Shown: positions 9,163-17,558, counted from the first letter of the stretch. The stretch: 64,000 bases of DNA from Chitinophagaceae bacterium (GCA_016702745.1 JADJDJ010000002.1:124001-188000); one strand, 5' to 3'. Program-made: numbers and translations. Notes: generated by a model from the letters alone, not told the origin.

Positions 9163-9856
9163 GTGCGATCAGTTTTTCTTTGAGCAGGAGATCCTTTTCG
9201 CGATCACCCAATGAAACGGGTAATGAAAAGCACAGATAATGCACCCGGTTACTACCGGCAATATCCAACGATTCATAATGGGTTTTGATCGCCAGTTCTG
9301 CTGAAACATTGTTATCGGCAAACACATGATCCTGATCGGTATGAATGGGGCAATGATACATGTCAGCTACCAGTTTGGTAAAACGATATAAATCCGGACT
9401 ATCCGTCTTCAGATGTATCAAACCACCGGGAGGCAGTATTTGTTGGTAAAGCCGCAAAAATTTTGGATGGGTCAGTCTTTTCTTTGCTTTGGACAATCGC
9501 AGTTGCGGGTCGGGAAAAGTGATCCAGATCTCGCTTACTTCACCCGGAGGGAAGTATTGATTGAGCTGATCAATCTGGGTACGCAGGAAGGCTACATTCT
9601 TCAGATCTTCCTGCAGGGCTTTTCTGGCTCCCACCCAGAGGCGGTTTCCCTTCAGATCAACGCCGATAAAATTGCGTTGCGGATAGAGCCTGCCAAGCCC
9701 CAGGGCATATTCTCCTTTACCGCAGGCCAGTTCCAGGGTAATGGGATGATTGTTAGCAAAACGGTTCTTCCAGTTGCCGGCTATATTCTCCGGAAACTGG
9801 AGCACATTGGGAAAGGTTTCCAGTTCGGCAAAACGCTGTAATTTCTTCTGGGCCAT
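9146..9856 (-). CDS. trmB: tRNA (guanine-N7-)-methyltransferase
   Basis: TrmB methylates G46 in the variable loop of tRNA using S-adenosylmethionine. The Rossmann motif LELACGKGEYALGLG, the acidic strand end FIGVDLKGNRLW, and the catalytic/tRNA segment WITFPDPQLRLSKAKKRLTHPKFL are diagnostic, as is LIHLKTDSPDLY. The ATG at 9856 (MAQKKLQRF) is preferred over a TTG three codons upstream. It heads a minus-strand group with DUF5522, an alkyltransferase-like protein and a small membrane protein. Confidence 0.93.
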   Translation of the reverse strand: MAQKKLQRFAELETFPNVLQFPENIAGNWKNRFANNHPITLELACGKGEYALGLGRLYPQRNFIGVDLKGNRLWVGARKALQEDLKNVAFLRTQIDQLNQYFPPGEVSEIWITFPDPQLRLSKAKKRLTHPKFLRLYQQILPPGGLIHLKTDSPDLYRFTKLVADMYHCPIHTDQDHVFADNNVSAELAIKTHYESLDIAGSNRVHYLCFSLPVSLGDREKDLLLKEKLIAHEPAD

Positions 9857-9872
9857 AGCGGGCAAAGGTAAC

Positions 9873-10801
9873 CTAAATTTTTACCTGCAGCCCTACGCCA
9901 ATGATTGATTTCAGTTGTAAGGCAGGAGAAGTATTTTCTTTTCCGAAGAGTCGTACATCATCATCGTAAATCAGATCCAGGTTCCAGTTAAAAGCGAGTA
10001 TCCTGGCCACTTTTGCGGTGAGTGCATTGGTCATATACAGATCAGCATTCTGTGGTTTTTGCCGGTAATTGGAGAACAAATCAATCCGGCCCCGGTAGGA
10101 TACATGTTTATTAAATGCTTTCTGGTAATTGATCGTGGCAAATGCCCCGAGATGATTCAGCATTTCTCTTCCGGGTGATACCCCATAATCACCTTTGATG
10201 GAAAGGCTGTCATTCTTCACCACAATCCAGCGGGAAGTGAGGGGAGAAATAAAAATGGAGAGGTCCTTCTTTGCTTTATAATCAATACCCTGACTGAAAA
10301 CGATATAACCCGGTGATAAAAAATCGGAGGCATAGGTCTTGATATTATCCTTGTAGTTATATCCTTTCAGCATCTGTGAACGGAAATTCACCAGGGTGGC
10401 CAGGTTCAGGTGATTGCTGAGTGCATATCCATACTTGGAAACCATATCGAAACGATCATCATTCTTGCGGCTGCCAAGACTGGTCGTGTTTACATAACCG
10501 AAATTGATATCAAGGCTATTGTCCCAGCTATGTTTTCTTTTTTATAAAAGGCAAATAGATTGAGGGAAGTGGCAATGGTCAATGAAAAATCATCTCCGCC
10601 AGCGGCCCAGTTACTCAGGCTGCCCTGTCCGGCATTGATGGCAAAAACACCTCCGCGTTTCCAGGAGCGGCGGCTGGTATCACTCAATTCTTTTTTGATG
10701 GAGCGGGTGGATTCTGATTGCAGTTTCTTGATAATCGGATCCTGTGCCTTGATGAGTCCGTTGCAACAAAGAATTGCAAGGAGAAAGGAAAGCTTCTTCA
10801 T
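9873..10801 (-). pseudogene. DUF3078 family outer-membrane protein, copy 1 (frameshifted)
   Basis: Paralog of the gene at 11245-12168. The 5' piece (ATG at 10801) has a signal peptide ending IKAQ, then KKLQSESTRSIKKE, GGVFAINAGQGSLSNWAAGG and LNLFAFYKK, before running out at 10490. The 3' piece (from 10445 down to 9873) continues with SKYGYALSNHLNLATL and ends LIYDDDVRLFGKxNTSPALQLKSIIGVGLQVKI. Reading the bridge in the other frame gives HSWDNSLDINFGYVNTTSLG, matching the intact paralog. The break is at the T6 run 10538-10543 (plus strand), where one more base would restore ~310 residues. DUF3078 proteins are predicted outer-membrane beta-barrels of unknown role. Confidence 0.8.
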
Positions 10802-11244
10802 GCCTGTCAAAATATTCGGTTTGGTGACTGGTAATCATTGCTGTTTGCAGGGTACAAAGCGGCAAAGATAATCCGTGAGTAAAATGAATGAAGAGGGTTT
10901 TTTATTTCATAAGGACTGTTAAAAAACAGGAAGAGAAGGGCGCAAAAACCTGCAATGAAGATGCAGAGGTGTTAGATGAGGAAAATGTTCAATATTCAAT
11001 GCTCAATGTTCAATGCTCAAGTGTGAGTAAGGAACGTTTGTTCTAGCCCTGGACTTAGCTGTTTCGGGTAAGCGTAAATCAAATAGATTTTGGCAACATT
11101 GCTGACTACTACCGCCGATAACTTGAACATTGAAAATTGATAGTTGAGCTCCCGATAGCTATCGGGAGAGCATTTTCCCAAGATTGAGGAAAATTTTCAA
11201 TGTTCAAGCGTTTGTAAAATGTGCGGTCCGCTCAACCCAATCTC
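10802..11244. repeat. Intergenic region with family C repeat pieces
   Basis: From about 10985 to 11215 pieces such as 'gttcaatattcaatgctcaa', 'gagtaaggaacgttt', 'ttggcaacattgctgac' and the palindrome CTCCCGATAGCTATCGGGAG (11149-11168) occur. They are the same elements that form the 207-bp tandem array at 12240-12860. Nothing coding is seen. Confidence 0.7.
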
Positions 11245-12168
11245 CTAAAACTTCACCTGCAATCCAATCCCCACCAATGATTTGATCTGTGTGCCCGGAG
11301 AGGTTTTATTCGGTCCGAATAAACGCACATCATCATCATAAATGATATCAACCGACCAGGTGACGGCGAATACTTTTCCCAGTTTGGCGTTGAGGGTATT
11401 GGACATGAAGAGATCCATATTCTGTGGTTTCTTCCGGTAATTGGAGAAGAGATCAAGACGGCCTTTATAGGTGATTTGTTTACTGAATTCTTTCAGGTAA
11501 TTGATCGTGACAAATCCACCGAACTCCAGGGCTGATTTTTTCCCGGGCTCCACGCCATATAGTCCTTTATTGGATAAAGCGGTATCTCTAACAATTACCC
11601 AGCGGGTCGTGGAGGGTGAAAAATAAATGGAGAGATTTTTTGTGGGCTTATAATCCAGACCTGCACTGAGCAGGAGATAACCCGGGGCCATGAAATTGGA
11701 AGAAAATGTTTTTACATTATCCGGGAAAATATATCCCTTGAAAAACTGGGAACGGAGATTGAAGAGTCCGCCGATATTCAGTTTACTATTCAGTGCATGG
11801 CCGTACTTGGACAATAAATCAAAGCGGTCATCATTCTTGCGGCTTCCGAGACTGGTGGTGTTGACATACCCCAGGTTAAAATCAAAAGTATTATCCCAGC
11901 TGTTATTTCCTTTTTTATGAAAAGCGAACAAACTCAGTACCGAGTTGACGGAGAGAGAAAAATTATCTCCTCCTGCTGCCCAGTTATTCAATGACCCTTG
12001 TGAAATATTGATGGCGTAAATGCCGCCCTTTCTCCAGTGCTTGCCGGAGGTATCCACTTCCTTTTTGATAGTACGTTCTGTTTCGGACTTCAGTTTCTTA
12101 ACAGCATCATCCTGTGCGGTTGATTCAAAGGTGCCGGCAAGGGCCAGCAGGAAGAACCAGGTTTTCAT
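11245..12168 (-). CDS. DUF3078 family outer-membrane protein, copy 2
   Basis: 307 residues, intact. Signal peptide MKTWFFLLALAGTFESTAQ is followed by VKKLKSETERTIKKE, a GGIYAINISQGSLNNWAAGG motif, many alternating strands and a terminal hydrophobic strand ending in GLQVKF, the classic last strand of an outer-membrane barrel. The residues WDNxFDxNxGYVNTTSLGSRKNDDRFD are shared with copy 1. The family is widespread in Bacteroidota with no assigned function. It sits 440 bp upstream of copy 1 on the same strand; the gap is filled by repeats. Confidence 0.85.
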   Translation of the reverse strand: MKTWFFLLALAGTFESTAQDDAVKKLKSETERTIKKEVDTSGKHWRKGGIYAINISQGSLNNWAAGGDNFSLSVNSVLSLFAFHKKGNNSWDNTFDFNLGYVNTTSLGSRKNDDRFDLLSKYGHALNSKLNIGGLFNLRSQFFKGYIFPDNVKTFSSNFMAPGYLLLSAGLDYKPTKNLSIYFSPSTTRWVIVRDTALSNKGLYGVEPGKKSALEFGGFVTINYLKEFSKQITYKGRLDLFSNYRKKPQNMDLFMSNTLNAKLGKVFAVTWSVDIIYDDDVRLFGPNKTSPGTQIKSLVGIGLQVKF

Positions 12169-12239
12169 TTGTTGAATTTTTGGGCAAAAATAAATGGTTG
12201 GTTCAATTATTAATATTTCTTTTTGATTTTGGAAATGAT

Positions 12240-12860
12240 GGTCTTATTGTCAGGGATAAAATGCTCAACAATCAATGCTCAATTTTCAATTATCAAGTGC
12301 ACGACAAGTGCGTTTTGGATAAGCTGGGTCCATGAGGTTTCGGTGAGGGTAACTTGAAAATTGAACATTGTTAGTTGATTATTGAGCATTTCCTCTATGC
12401 TTAAGAAAATGTTCAATATTCTCCCGATAGCTATCGGGAGCTCAATGTTCAATGCTCAAGTATGAGTAAGGAACGTTTCGGTAGCCTGGGTCGATGAGGT
12501 TTCGGTGAGGAGTTAATGATAAATACTTTGGCAACATTGCTGACCACCACCGCCAGTAACTTGAAAATTGAACATTGTTGGTTGATTATTGAGCATTTCC
12601 TCTATGCTTAAGAAAATGTTCAATATTCTCCCGATAGCTATCGGGAGCTCAATGTTCAATGCTCAAGTATGAGTAAGGAGCGTTTCGGTAGCCTGGGTCG
12701 ATGAGGTTTCGGTGAGGAGCTAATGATAAATACTTTGGCAACATTGCTGACCACTACCGCCGGTAACTTGAAAATTGAACATTGTTAGTTGATTATTGAG
12801 CATTTCCTCTATGCTTAAGAAAATGTTCAATATTCTCCCGATAGCTATCGGGAGAGCATT
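12240..12860. repeat. 207-bp tandem repeat array, family C
   Basis: A unit starting 'cttgaaaattgaacattgtt' begins at about 12353, 12560 and 12767 (periods about 207-208 bp); the third copy is partial. Each unit carries 'gattattgagcatttcctct', 'aagaaaatgttcaatattct' and the perfect palindrome CTCCCGATAGCTATCGGGAG (12421, 12628, 12835), then 'gagtaaggaacgtttcggta' in the full copies. Degenerate pieces extend left to 12240. No coding frame is conserved between units. Confidence 0.85.
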
Positions 12861-12871
12861 TCTTCCCCAAT

Positions 12872-12900
12872 AAAAAAGGCCTCCCGTTTCCGGAAGGCCT
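12872..12900 (-). terminator. Intrinsic terminator of the structured RNA
   Basis: On the minus strand AGGCCTTCCG / GAAA / CGGGAGGCCT (12900 down to 12877) forms a 10-bp stem with one G-U pair and a GAAA loop, followed by TTTTTT (12877-12872). The G-U pair exists only in the minus-strand transcript, which sets the direction. Confidence 0.75.
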
Positions 12901-13090
12901 GTTCGCTGTAGGGGAAGGGTTCGAACCTCCACGAGGCAGTTAGCTGTAGTACAAAGTTCAGTGGTCGACCCTGGTCGTACCCACATTTCTGTGGGCACGG
13001 CTCTATACTACGTTTATTCTGTGATCCTCACCCCCGAGACAAGAGGGCATGTCTGCCAGGCTTACGCCATTTCATCACCCCACAATTTTT
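12901..13090 (-). ncRNA. Structured non-coding RNA, unassigned (6S-like or tRNA-like fold)
   Basis: The stretch has no open frame but dense pairing on the minus strand and ends in a terminator. Closing stem TGTGGGG (13084-13078) pairs with CCCTACA (12913-12907). Next to the 3' arm is a canonical T-arm, GGAGG-TTCGAAC-CCTTC. Inside are GGCAG/CTGCC, GTAGTA/TACTAC and an apical hairpin CGTGCCCACA-GAAA-TGTGGGTACG. The 5' side can also fold as a class-II-tRNA-like D-arm and a CCCTC/GGGGG stem with loop TTGTCTC. At about 180 nt it is too long for a tRNA and too short for tmRNA or RNase P. A rod with bubbles would fit 6S RNA, but I cannot confirm the family. Confidence 0.55.
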
Positions 13091-13124
13091 AAGATCTTTT
13101 CCCGTCGTGACCGGGATAACAATA

Positions 13125-13157
13125 CAAATATACGTTCAACCGCCTTTTGATTCCAAA
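13125..13157 (-). promoter_or_regulatory. Putative Bacteroidota-type promoter of the structured RNA
   Basis: On the minus strand TTTG (13157-13154) is followed 21 bp later by TATATTTG (13132-13125), a match to TTTG / TAnnTTTG. Transcription would start near 13118, about 35 bp before the closing stem. CCCG/CGGG arms at 13115-13101 could form a small 5' hairpin. Confidence 0.5.
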
Positions 13158-13232
13158 TTTTCTAAGAAAAATTTTAAAATATTAGATTTTATTCAATAAA
13201 TTCGTTTTTTATCAACAATTCATCAAATATCA

Positions 13233-13709
13233 ATGGCAAATATGGGGGCAAAATTGAATCTCGACAAACTAGACCTGCAGATCATCCACCACATGATGGA
13301 GAATGCAGAAATCTCCTATGCAGATCTGGGCAAGAAACTCTTTGTGTCCGGCGGTACTATCCATGTTCGGATCAAAAAACTGGAAGAGGCCGGGGTGGTC
13401 AAAGGTACCCGACTCAAGGCAGACCTGCGCCTGCTGGGCTACGATGTAATAGCCTTTATTGGTATTTACCTGAAAGAAAGCTCCCTTTATGATACGGTGG
13501 CCAGGGAATTACAGAAGATTCCCGAGATTGTCCGCCTGAATTATACCACCGGAAATTACAGCATGTTCGCAGAAATCGTGTGCAAGGATATCAATCAGCT
13601 GCGCTTTGTATTGCATGACCAGTTACAGAAAATCAAGGGAATAGAGCGGACCGAGACCTTTATCTCCCTGGAAGAGAGCTTCAACAGACAGGTAAAAATT
13701 TTTGGATAG
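13233..13709 (+). CDS. Lrp/AsnC family transcriptional regulator
   Basis: 158 residues. The N-terminal helix-turn-helix reads LDLQIIHHMMENAEISYADLG, with recognition helix SGGTIHVRIKKLEEAGVVKG. The C-terminal RAM/AsnC ligand-binding domain contains LGYDVIAFIGIYLKE and the TTGNYSMFAEIVCKD strand-helix pattern. These proteins form octamers that respond to amino acids and control amino acid metabolism genes. The gene is divergent from the structured RNA and single-gene by spacing. The effector is unknown. Confidence 0.92.
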   Translation: MANMGAKLNLDKLDLQIIHHMMENAEISYADLGKKLFVSGGTIHVRIKKLEEAGVVKGTRLKADLRLLGYDVIAFIGIYLKESSLYDTVARELQKIPEIVRLNYTTGNYSMFAEIVCKDINQLRFVLHDQLQKIKGIERTETFISLEESFNRQVKIFG

Positions 13710-13742
13710 GCCTTTTTTTGATTATCTTGAACTTTGTTAATA

Positions 13743-14174
13743 ATGCGAATCATGAAAACTGCCCTCCGACTTCTTGCGATGTTCTTTCTGAGTACTGTAC
13801 TCCTTTCTTCCGGTTGCAAAAAAAGCGGCGGTGGCGGAGGAGGTGGTGGAGGTACCACGGAAGCCAATCTGGCTGTAACCACCACACCTGCAAATGGTTC
13901 CTTACAAACACCATCACTCGGGCCCTTTGATCTGTCTGTAACGATTACATCTGCCATGCCCTCCGGTGGAGTGAAAATTGAAGTAACTGCTAAAAGAGAA
14001 GATAACAGCGTGCAGCATTTTACCCAGACCATCAACAGTACTTCATCTCTTACCAGTAATTTCTCTATCACCAATACACCATTAACAGCAGTTTGTGTGG
14101 TAGATATTAAAGTTACTTCCAACAGCAAACCCACCAATACCTGGTCGGGTAGCTATCGTTATTCCAGGAAATAA
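13743..14174 (+). CDS. Putative lipoprotein with poly-Gly linker
   Basis: About 143 residues. The N terminus has a lipoprotein signal with lipobox LSSGC, then KKSGGGGGGGGG, an uninterrupted nine-Gly spacer, and a Thr/Ser-rich all-beta domain resembling an Ig-like or cadherin-like fold (ANLAVTTTPANGS, FDLSVTITSAMPSGGVKIEVTA, VVDIKVTSNS, SYRYSR). ATG at 13743 or 13752 is preferred over a TTG at 13734. I do not know a named family. It is probably exported to the outer membrane or surface. It lies 33 bp after the Lrp gene but need not be co-regulated. Confidence 0.65.
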   Translation: MRIMKTALRLLAMFFLSTVLLSSGCKKSGGGGGGGGGTTEANLAVTTTPANGSLQTPSLGPFDLSVTITSAMPSGGVKIEVTAKREDNSVQHFTQTINSTSSLTSNFSITNTPLTAVCVVDIKVTSNSKPTNTWSGSYRYSRK

Positions 14175-14175
14175 T

Positions 14176-15252
14176 TCAACGCACATTCAGGGCATCTCTT
14201 AATCCATTGCCAAGGAGATTGAAGGCCAGCACCAGGAGCATGATTGCAAAACCCGGAGCCAGCGCCAGCATGGGATTTTGGGTAATGATGAAATTATAAT
14301 TCTCCTTAATCATGAGTCCCCAGCTGGGTTGCGGTGGTTGTACCCCGATTCCCAAAAAACTCAATCCTGCTTCAATTACTATTGCTGCAGCAAAATTGGA
14401 GGCGGCAATCACCAGTACCGGTCCCATGATATTGGGCCAGATATGTTTTACAATGGTCCTGATTCCTGAATAACCCAATGCCCTCGTGGCTTCAATATAT
14501 TCCAGTTCCCGCAGGGCCAGCACCTGCCCTCTTACCAGCCTGGCTACATTCACCCACATGCTTAAACCAATGGCGATGAATACCTGCCAGAATCCTTTGC
14601 CTAATGCTAACGTAATGGCAAAGACAAGAAGAAGAGTTGGAATACTCCAGATCACATTGATGAACCACATGATGATATCATCGGTCCTGCCCCGGTAGTA
14701 TCCTGCCAGAGAACCCAGTAATAAACCAATGCTGAGTGAAATAATCACGGTGATTAACCCCACACTAAGACTTACCCTTGTTCCAATAATAATCCTACCG
14801 AGAATATCTCTTCCGTATGTATCAGTGCCTAATAAATATTTCTGACGAACCACTGCTGTGGAAGCAGTACGTGAGAGCGGATAGACTACCTGTTCACTAA
14901 CCCCTTCATCTATGTATTTATCAGCATAGATGCTATCTCCTTTTATTTGATATTGATTTACCGGGATATAATAGTACCGGTCTTCTTTACCAGCAATTAA
15001 TTGTTTCAGAAAGCCGGGAGTCTGCACTGCTTTTTCTTTTTTCAGCAGTAAGAACTGTTGAGAAAAGCCGGGCCGGTTTCCTCCTGTTTCCAATATTATA
15101 CGGTTGGCATTGGGTGAGGGATCGGGTGATAAAAAATAAGCAAAAACAGCAACCAGCATGGAGATAATAATAATGACCAGTCCGAACATCGCCCCTTTGT
15201 TCTTTTTCAACCTTCTCCAGGCTGCACGGCTGTATGACTGGCTATTGGTCAT
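14176..15252 (-). CDS. ABC transporter permease, OppC/DppC type
   Basis: 358 residues. An N-terminal RxxKKNKGAMFGLVIII segment and first helix are followed by a long periplasmic insertion (about residues 45-140), which is larger than in E. coli OppC. Then come LLGTDTYGRDILGRIIIGTRVSL, the signature of the family, five further helices and the EAA loop EYIEATRALGYSGIRTIVKHIWPN. The OppC_N and BPD_transp_1 domains are clear. It would move peptides or related solutes across the inner membrane, but no partner permease, ATPase or binding protein is in the window. It follows the glycosyltransferase by 33 bp. Confidence 0.88.
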   Translation of the reverse strand: MTNSQSYSRAAWRRLKKNKGAMFGLVIIIISMLVAVFAYFLSPDPSPNANRIILETGGNRPGFSQQFLLLKKEKAVQTPGFLKQLIAGKEDRYYYIPVNQYQIKGDSIYADKYIDEGVSEQVVYPLSRTASTAVVRQKYLLGTDTYGRDILGRIIIGTRVSLSVGLITVIISLSIGLLLGSLAGYYRGRTDDIIMWFINVIWSIPTLLLVFAITLALGKGFWQVFIAIGLSMWVNVARLVRGQVLALRELEYIEATRALGYSGIRTIVKHIWPNIMGPVLVIAASNFAAAIVIEAGLSFLGIGVQPPQPSWGLMIKENYNFIITQNPMLALAPGFAIMLLVLAFNLLGNGLRDALNVR

Positions 15253-15285
15253 GCCGGGAAGTTAAGCTGAAATGCTGAATCCGGA

Positions 15286-16400
15286 TTAGCGAACCCTTCT
15301 CCCCTTCCATTCGTAATGGCCGATCTGTCCCAGTAAACCGGAAATTAATGTGTAAGCAATATGCAGGGGCTGAAAAAGCGGAAACAGAGAGATGGTATAC
15401 TTGCGATCGAAAAAAACAGCGGCTGCAATAAACAGCGGCCATTCCACGACGGTTTTTCCCAACCAGGCATAACCGAGCCAATGCCAGTAAACAGGATTAT
15501 AAAAACCACCGATCAGTAAGGTTGGAAAAGCTGCATTGAAAAGATAGACCAGCAGCAGCACCGGCATAATGGATTTATCCTCATAATTACCAGCCTTACT
15601 GGCCCAGCGGATTCGCTGTCTGAAAAAAGATCTCCAGCCGGGTTGGGGCAGGGTATCTATAATGGCTTCTTTTGATTTGAGGTAATGGATCCGGTGGGGA
15701 TACTGTTTCCTGATTTTATGCATCAGCAGCATATCATCACCCGAGGCAATATGATCAATACCGGAGAATCCGCCGACTTCATGGAAAACAGATTTTCGGT
15801 AAGCGAGGTTGGCGCCATTGCACATACTCATGATCCGGCGATGGACCATGGCCCCGGTGATGGTCTGCAGCACCATAAAATCCATGGTTTGAAAAAAGGA
15901 GGAGACCGTATCATGATCTTCCATTCTCACAGGCGCTACGATTAACACCGGATCTTTTCCGCTGCAAAAGCTGCAATTTGAGCAACCCAGTTAACGGGCG
16001 GGATACAATCGGCATCCGTGGTCAGTATCCATTCATGACTGGCATTGGCAATACCAAATTCAATGGCTCTTTTCTTATGTGATTGCTGAATGTCGCTCGA
16101 AAGGCGGAGTAATTTTACATAGGGGAAACTGCTGACTATTGCAGCCGTTTGATCGGTTGACTGATCATCCACCACGATCACTTCAATTAATGCAGAAGAG
16201 TATGATTGTTCTTCAATAGCTTCCAGCAAATGACTGATATTCTCTTCTTCATTGCGGGCCGGGATGATGATACTGATGGGAATTGCGGACTTTATAGTTT
16301 CGCCGTGGTAAACAGGGATCCTGCACCAGGCATAGCAGCACCAGAGTACCAGTAAGGCATAGCAAACAAAAAAGCTGATAAGGATCCACATCAATACCAT
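15286..16400 (-). pseudogene. Family 2 glycosyltransferase, split by a frameshift
   Basis: The first part (16400 to 15942) has an N-terminal helix, then PISIIIPARNEEENISHLLEAIEEQ, VIVVDDQSTDQT and LTTDADCIPP (DxD), a GT-A nucleotide-sugar site. The second part (from about 15948) has NGANLAYRKSVFHEVGGFSG, SGDDMLLMHKI and PGWRSFFRQRIRWASKAGNY (the QRxRW motif of processive GTs), then three or four C-terminal helices. One base missing in the T4 run at 15955-15958 (plus strand) explains the break: AAEKDPVLIVAPV would be continuous. Together they make ~370 residues, a membrane-bound GT2 that probably extends a polysaccharide or glycolipid. It lies between the hydrolase and permease genes. Confidence 0.82.
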
Positions 16401-16410
16401 GCAGGCAAAT

Positions 16411-17213
16411 CTACCGGATTAATTCTTTAACGATATCGGCTGCATGTTTTTCATGCAATACCTGATGACCGGAAGGAATTTCTGCAAGGCTGCAATAAGG
16501 CTCAATTCCTTTTCTGAATTTTTTCCGGTGGAAGACAGAATAATCCGGTCGTGCCTGCCGTAGACCAGTCTTATAATGGTTTGATGTTCTTTTATCTGCT
16601 GCCTGAGTTTTTTCAGATCTGGTTTTAATCGCCTGAATGCAGTCCATCGGATATAGAGATCATTCCTGATTTCTTTACTACCGATATAGTAGTCCACAAA
16701 TTTGTAGATGCTGGAATTGATCAATCGCAGGCGCTTCATTAAATGCAGGATCCATAAAAACCAGCCGGGTTTCCGCATGGTAAAAGCAAAGAACCGATTG
16801 CCCAGCCGGGTTTGTGTAGCCAGCCAGTACCAGCCATTTACTTTTAAGCCATCGGGTGCCAGCAAAACCATTTTATGGATACGTTCCGGGATTAACTGGT
16901 ACAAACTCAGGGCCACCCGGCCTCCCAGACTAAAACCCATCAGGGTAAAGGGCTGCTCTTTACTGAGCAGTAGGTCCAGGACCCCGAGCAGGTCCGCGCC
17001 GGTAAATAAAAGTCCTTCCTTCCATTGTGTATGACCGTGAAAGGGGAGCTCGATGGCATATACAGTATACTGGTTGCCAATATATTTTGCCAGGAAATCG
17101 AAAGCCATGGCTTTCTCCCCATAGCCATGAAAGCAGAGCAATAGCTCCGGCCCCTCGCCTGAGCGGCGATAGCTGATGAGTGAATTCCTGAATGCCAGTG
17201 TTTTTTCCTGCAT
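16411..17213 (-). CDS. Alpha/beta hydrolase, frameshifted near the 3' end
   Basis: The fold is clear: LLLCFHGYGEKAMAFDFLA (oxyanion), ELPFHGHTQW, nucleophile elbow LMGFSLGGRVALSL (GFSLGG) and acidic residue in LVYGRHDRII. The uninterrupted frame stops at 16419 with a non-homologous tail. Adding one T in the T6 run 16519-16524 (plus strand) moves to a frame that ends at 16411 with SLAEIPSGHQVLHEKHAADIV, supplying the catalytic His in SGHQVL. Start ATG at 17213 (MQEKTLAFRN) is chosen over an upstream TTG. The substrate is unknown. Ten bases separate it from the glycosyltransferase. Confidence 0.82.
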
Positions 17214-17246
17214 GGGTGATAGCAACAAATTTTTATCACGATAAAC

Positions 17247-17276
17247 TTGGCTGATTCAAAAATAGGACTAATTTTG
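17247..17276 (+). promoter_or_regulatory. Bacteroidota-type promoter of the MarR-like gene
   Basis: TTG (17247-17249) and TAATTTTG (17269-17276) are separated by 19 bp, matching the TTTG / TAnnTTTG layout. The predicted transcription start falls inside the inverted repeat at 17278-17297. Confidence 0.6.
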
Positions 17277-17277
17277 G

Positions 17278-17297
17278 ATAGTTGCACAAACAACTAT
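17278..17297. promoter_or_regulatory. Inverted repeat, probable MarR operator
   Basis: ATAGTTG-CACAAA-CAACTAT is a perfect inverted repeat with 7-bp arms. It overlaps the expected transcription start and ends directly before the ATG at 17298. The form and position suit an autoregulatory MarR operator. Confidence 0.6.
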
Positions 17298-17558
17298 ATG
17301 CCAAACAACCAATTTAAAAAACCCAGTATCACCCGTTTGGTTGATAACCTGGAGAAACTAAACCTGGTGAAGCGGGTGGCGTCTGAATTTGATCGCCGGA
17401 TCAACCTGATTTATCTGACCAAACAGGCGCATAAACTGCAGGAGGAATCCATGGTGCTGGCCGAAGAAACACTGAACGAAGCGCTGATCACGGTGCCGGT
17501 GGAAAAAGTTGAAGTATGTAAGGAGGTCCTGCAAATTGTTTACGACAACCTGAAATAA
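17298..17558 (+). CDS. MarR family regulator, N-terminally truncated
   Basis: 86 residues from the ATG that follows the operator. The protein begins almost directly at the recognition helix (PSITRLVDNLEKLNLVKR), continues through the wing (DRRINLIYLTKQA) and the C-terminal dimerisation helix. MarR proteins are about 140-150 residues; the first ~55-60, including the N-terminal dimer helix and the first half of the winged helix, are missing and not found in another frame upstream. An internal deletion is the simplest explanation. The downstream acyl-CoA dehydrogenase gene suggests the ancestor regulated fatty acid degradation. DNA binding by the remnant is doubtful. Confidence 0.7.
   Translation: MPNNQFKKPSITRLVDNLEKLNLVKRVASEFDRRINLIYLTKQAHKLQEESMVLAEETLNEALITVPVEKVEVCKEVLQIVYDNLK

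Noticed and set aside
12240..12860. Tandem repeats as a CRISPR array (also 24555-24765 and 52279-53160)
   Set aside because: Periods are 207, 82 and ~280 bp, repeats cover the whole unit without unique spacers, and no cas genes are present.
12906..13084. Calling the structured RNA a tRNA gene
   Set aside because: Arms can be drawn, but the length (179 nt), a non-standard D-arm and pyrimidine at position 37 of the would-be anticodon loop make a functional tRNA unlikely.
15242..15481. Minus-strand frame of 79 codons at the glycosyltransferase 3' end
   Set aside because: It overlaps the glycosyltransferase C-terminal helices in another frame and has no motif.
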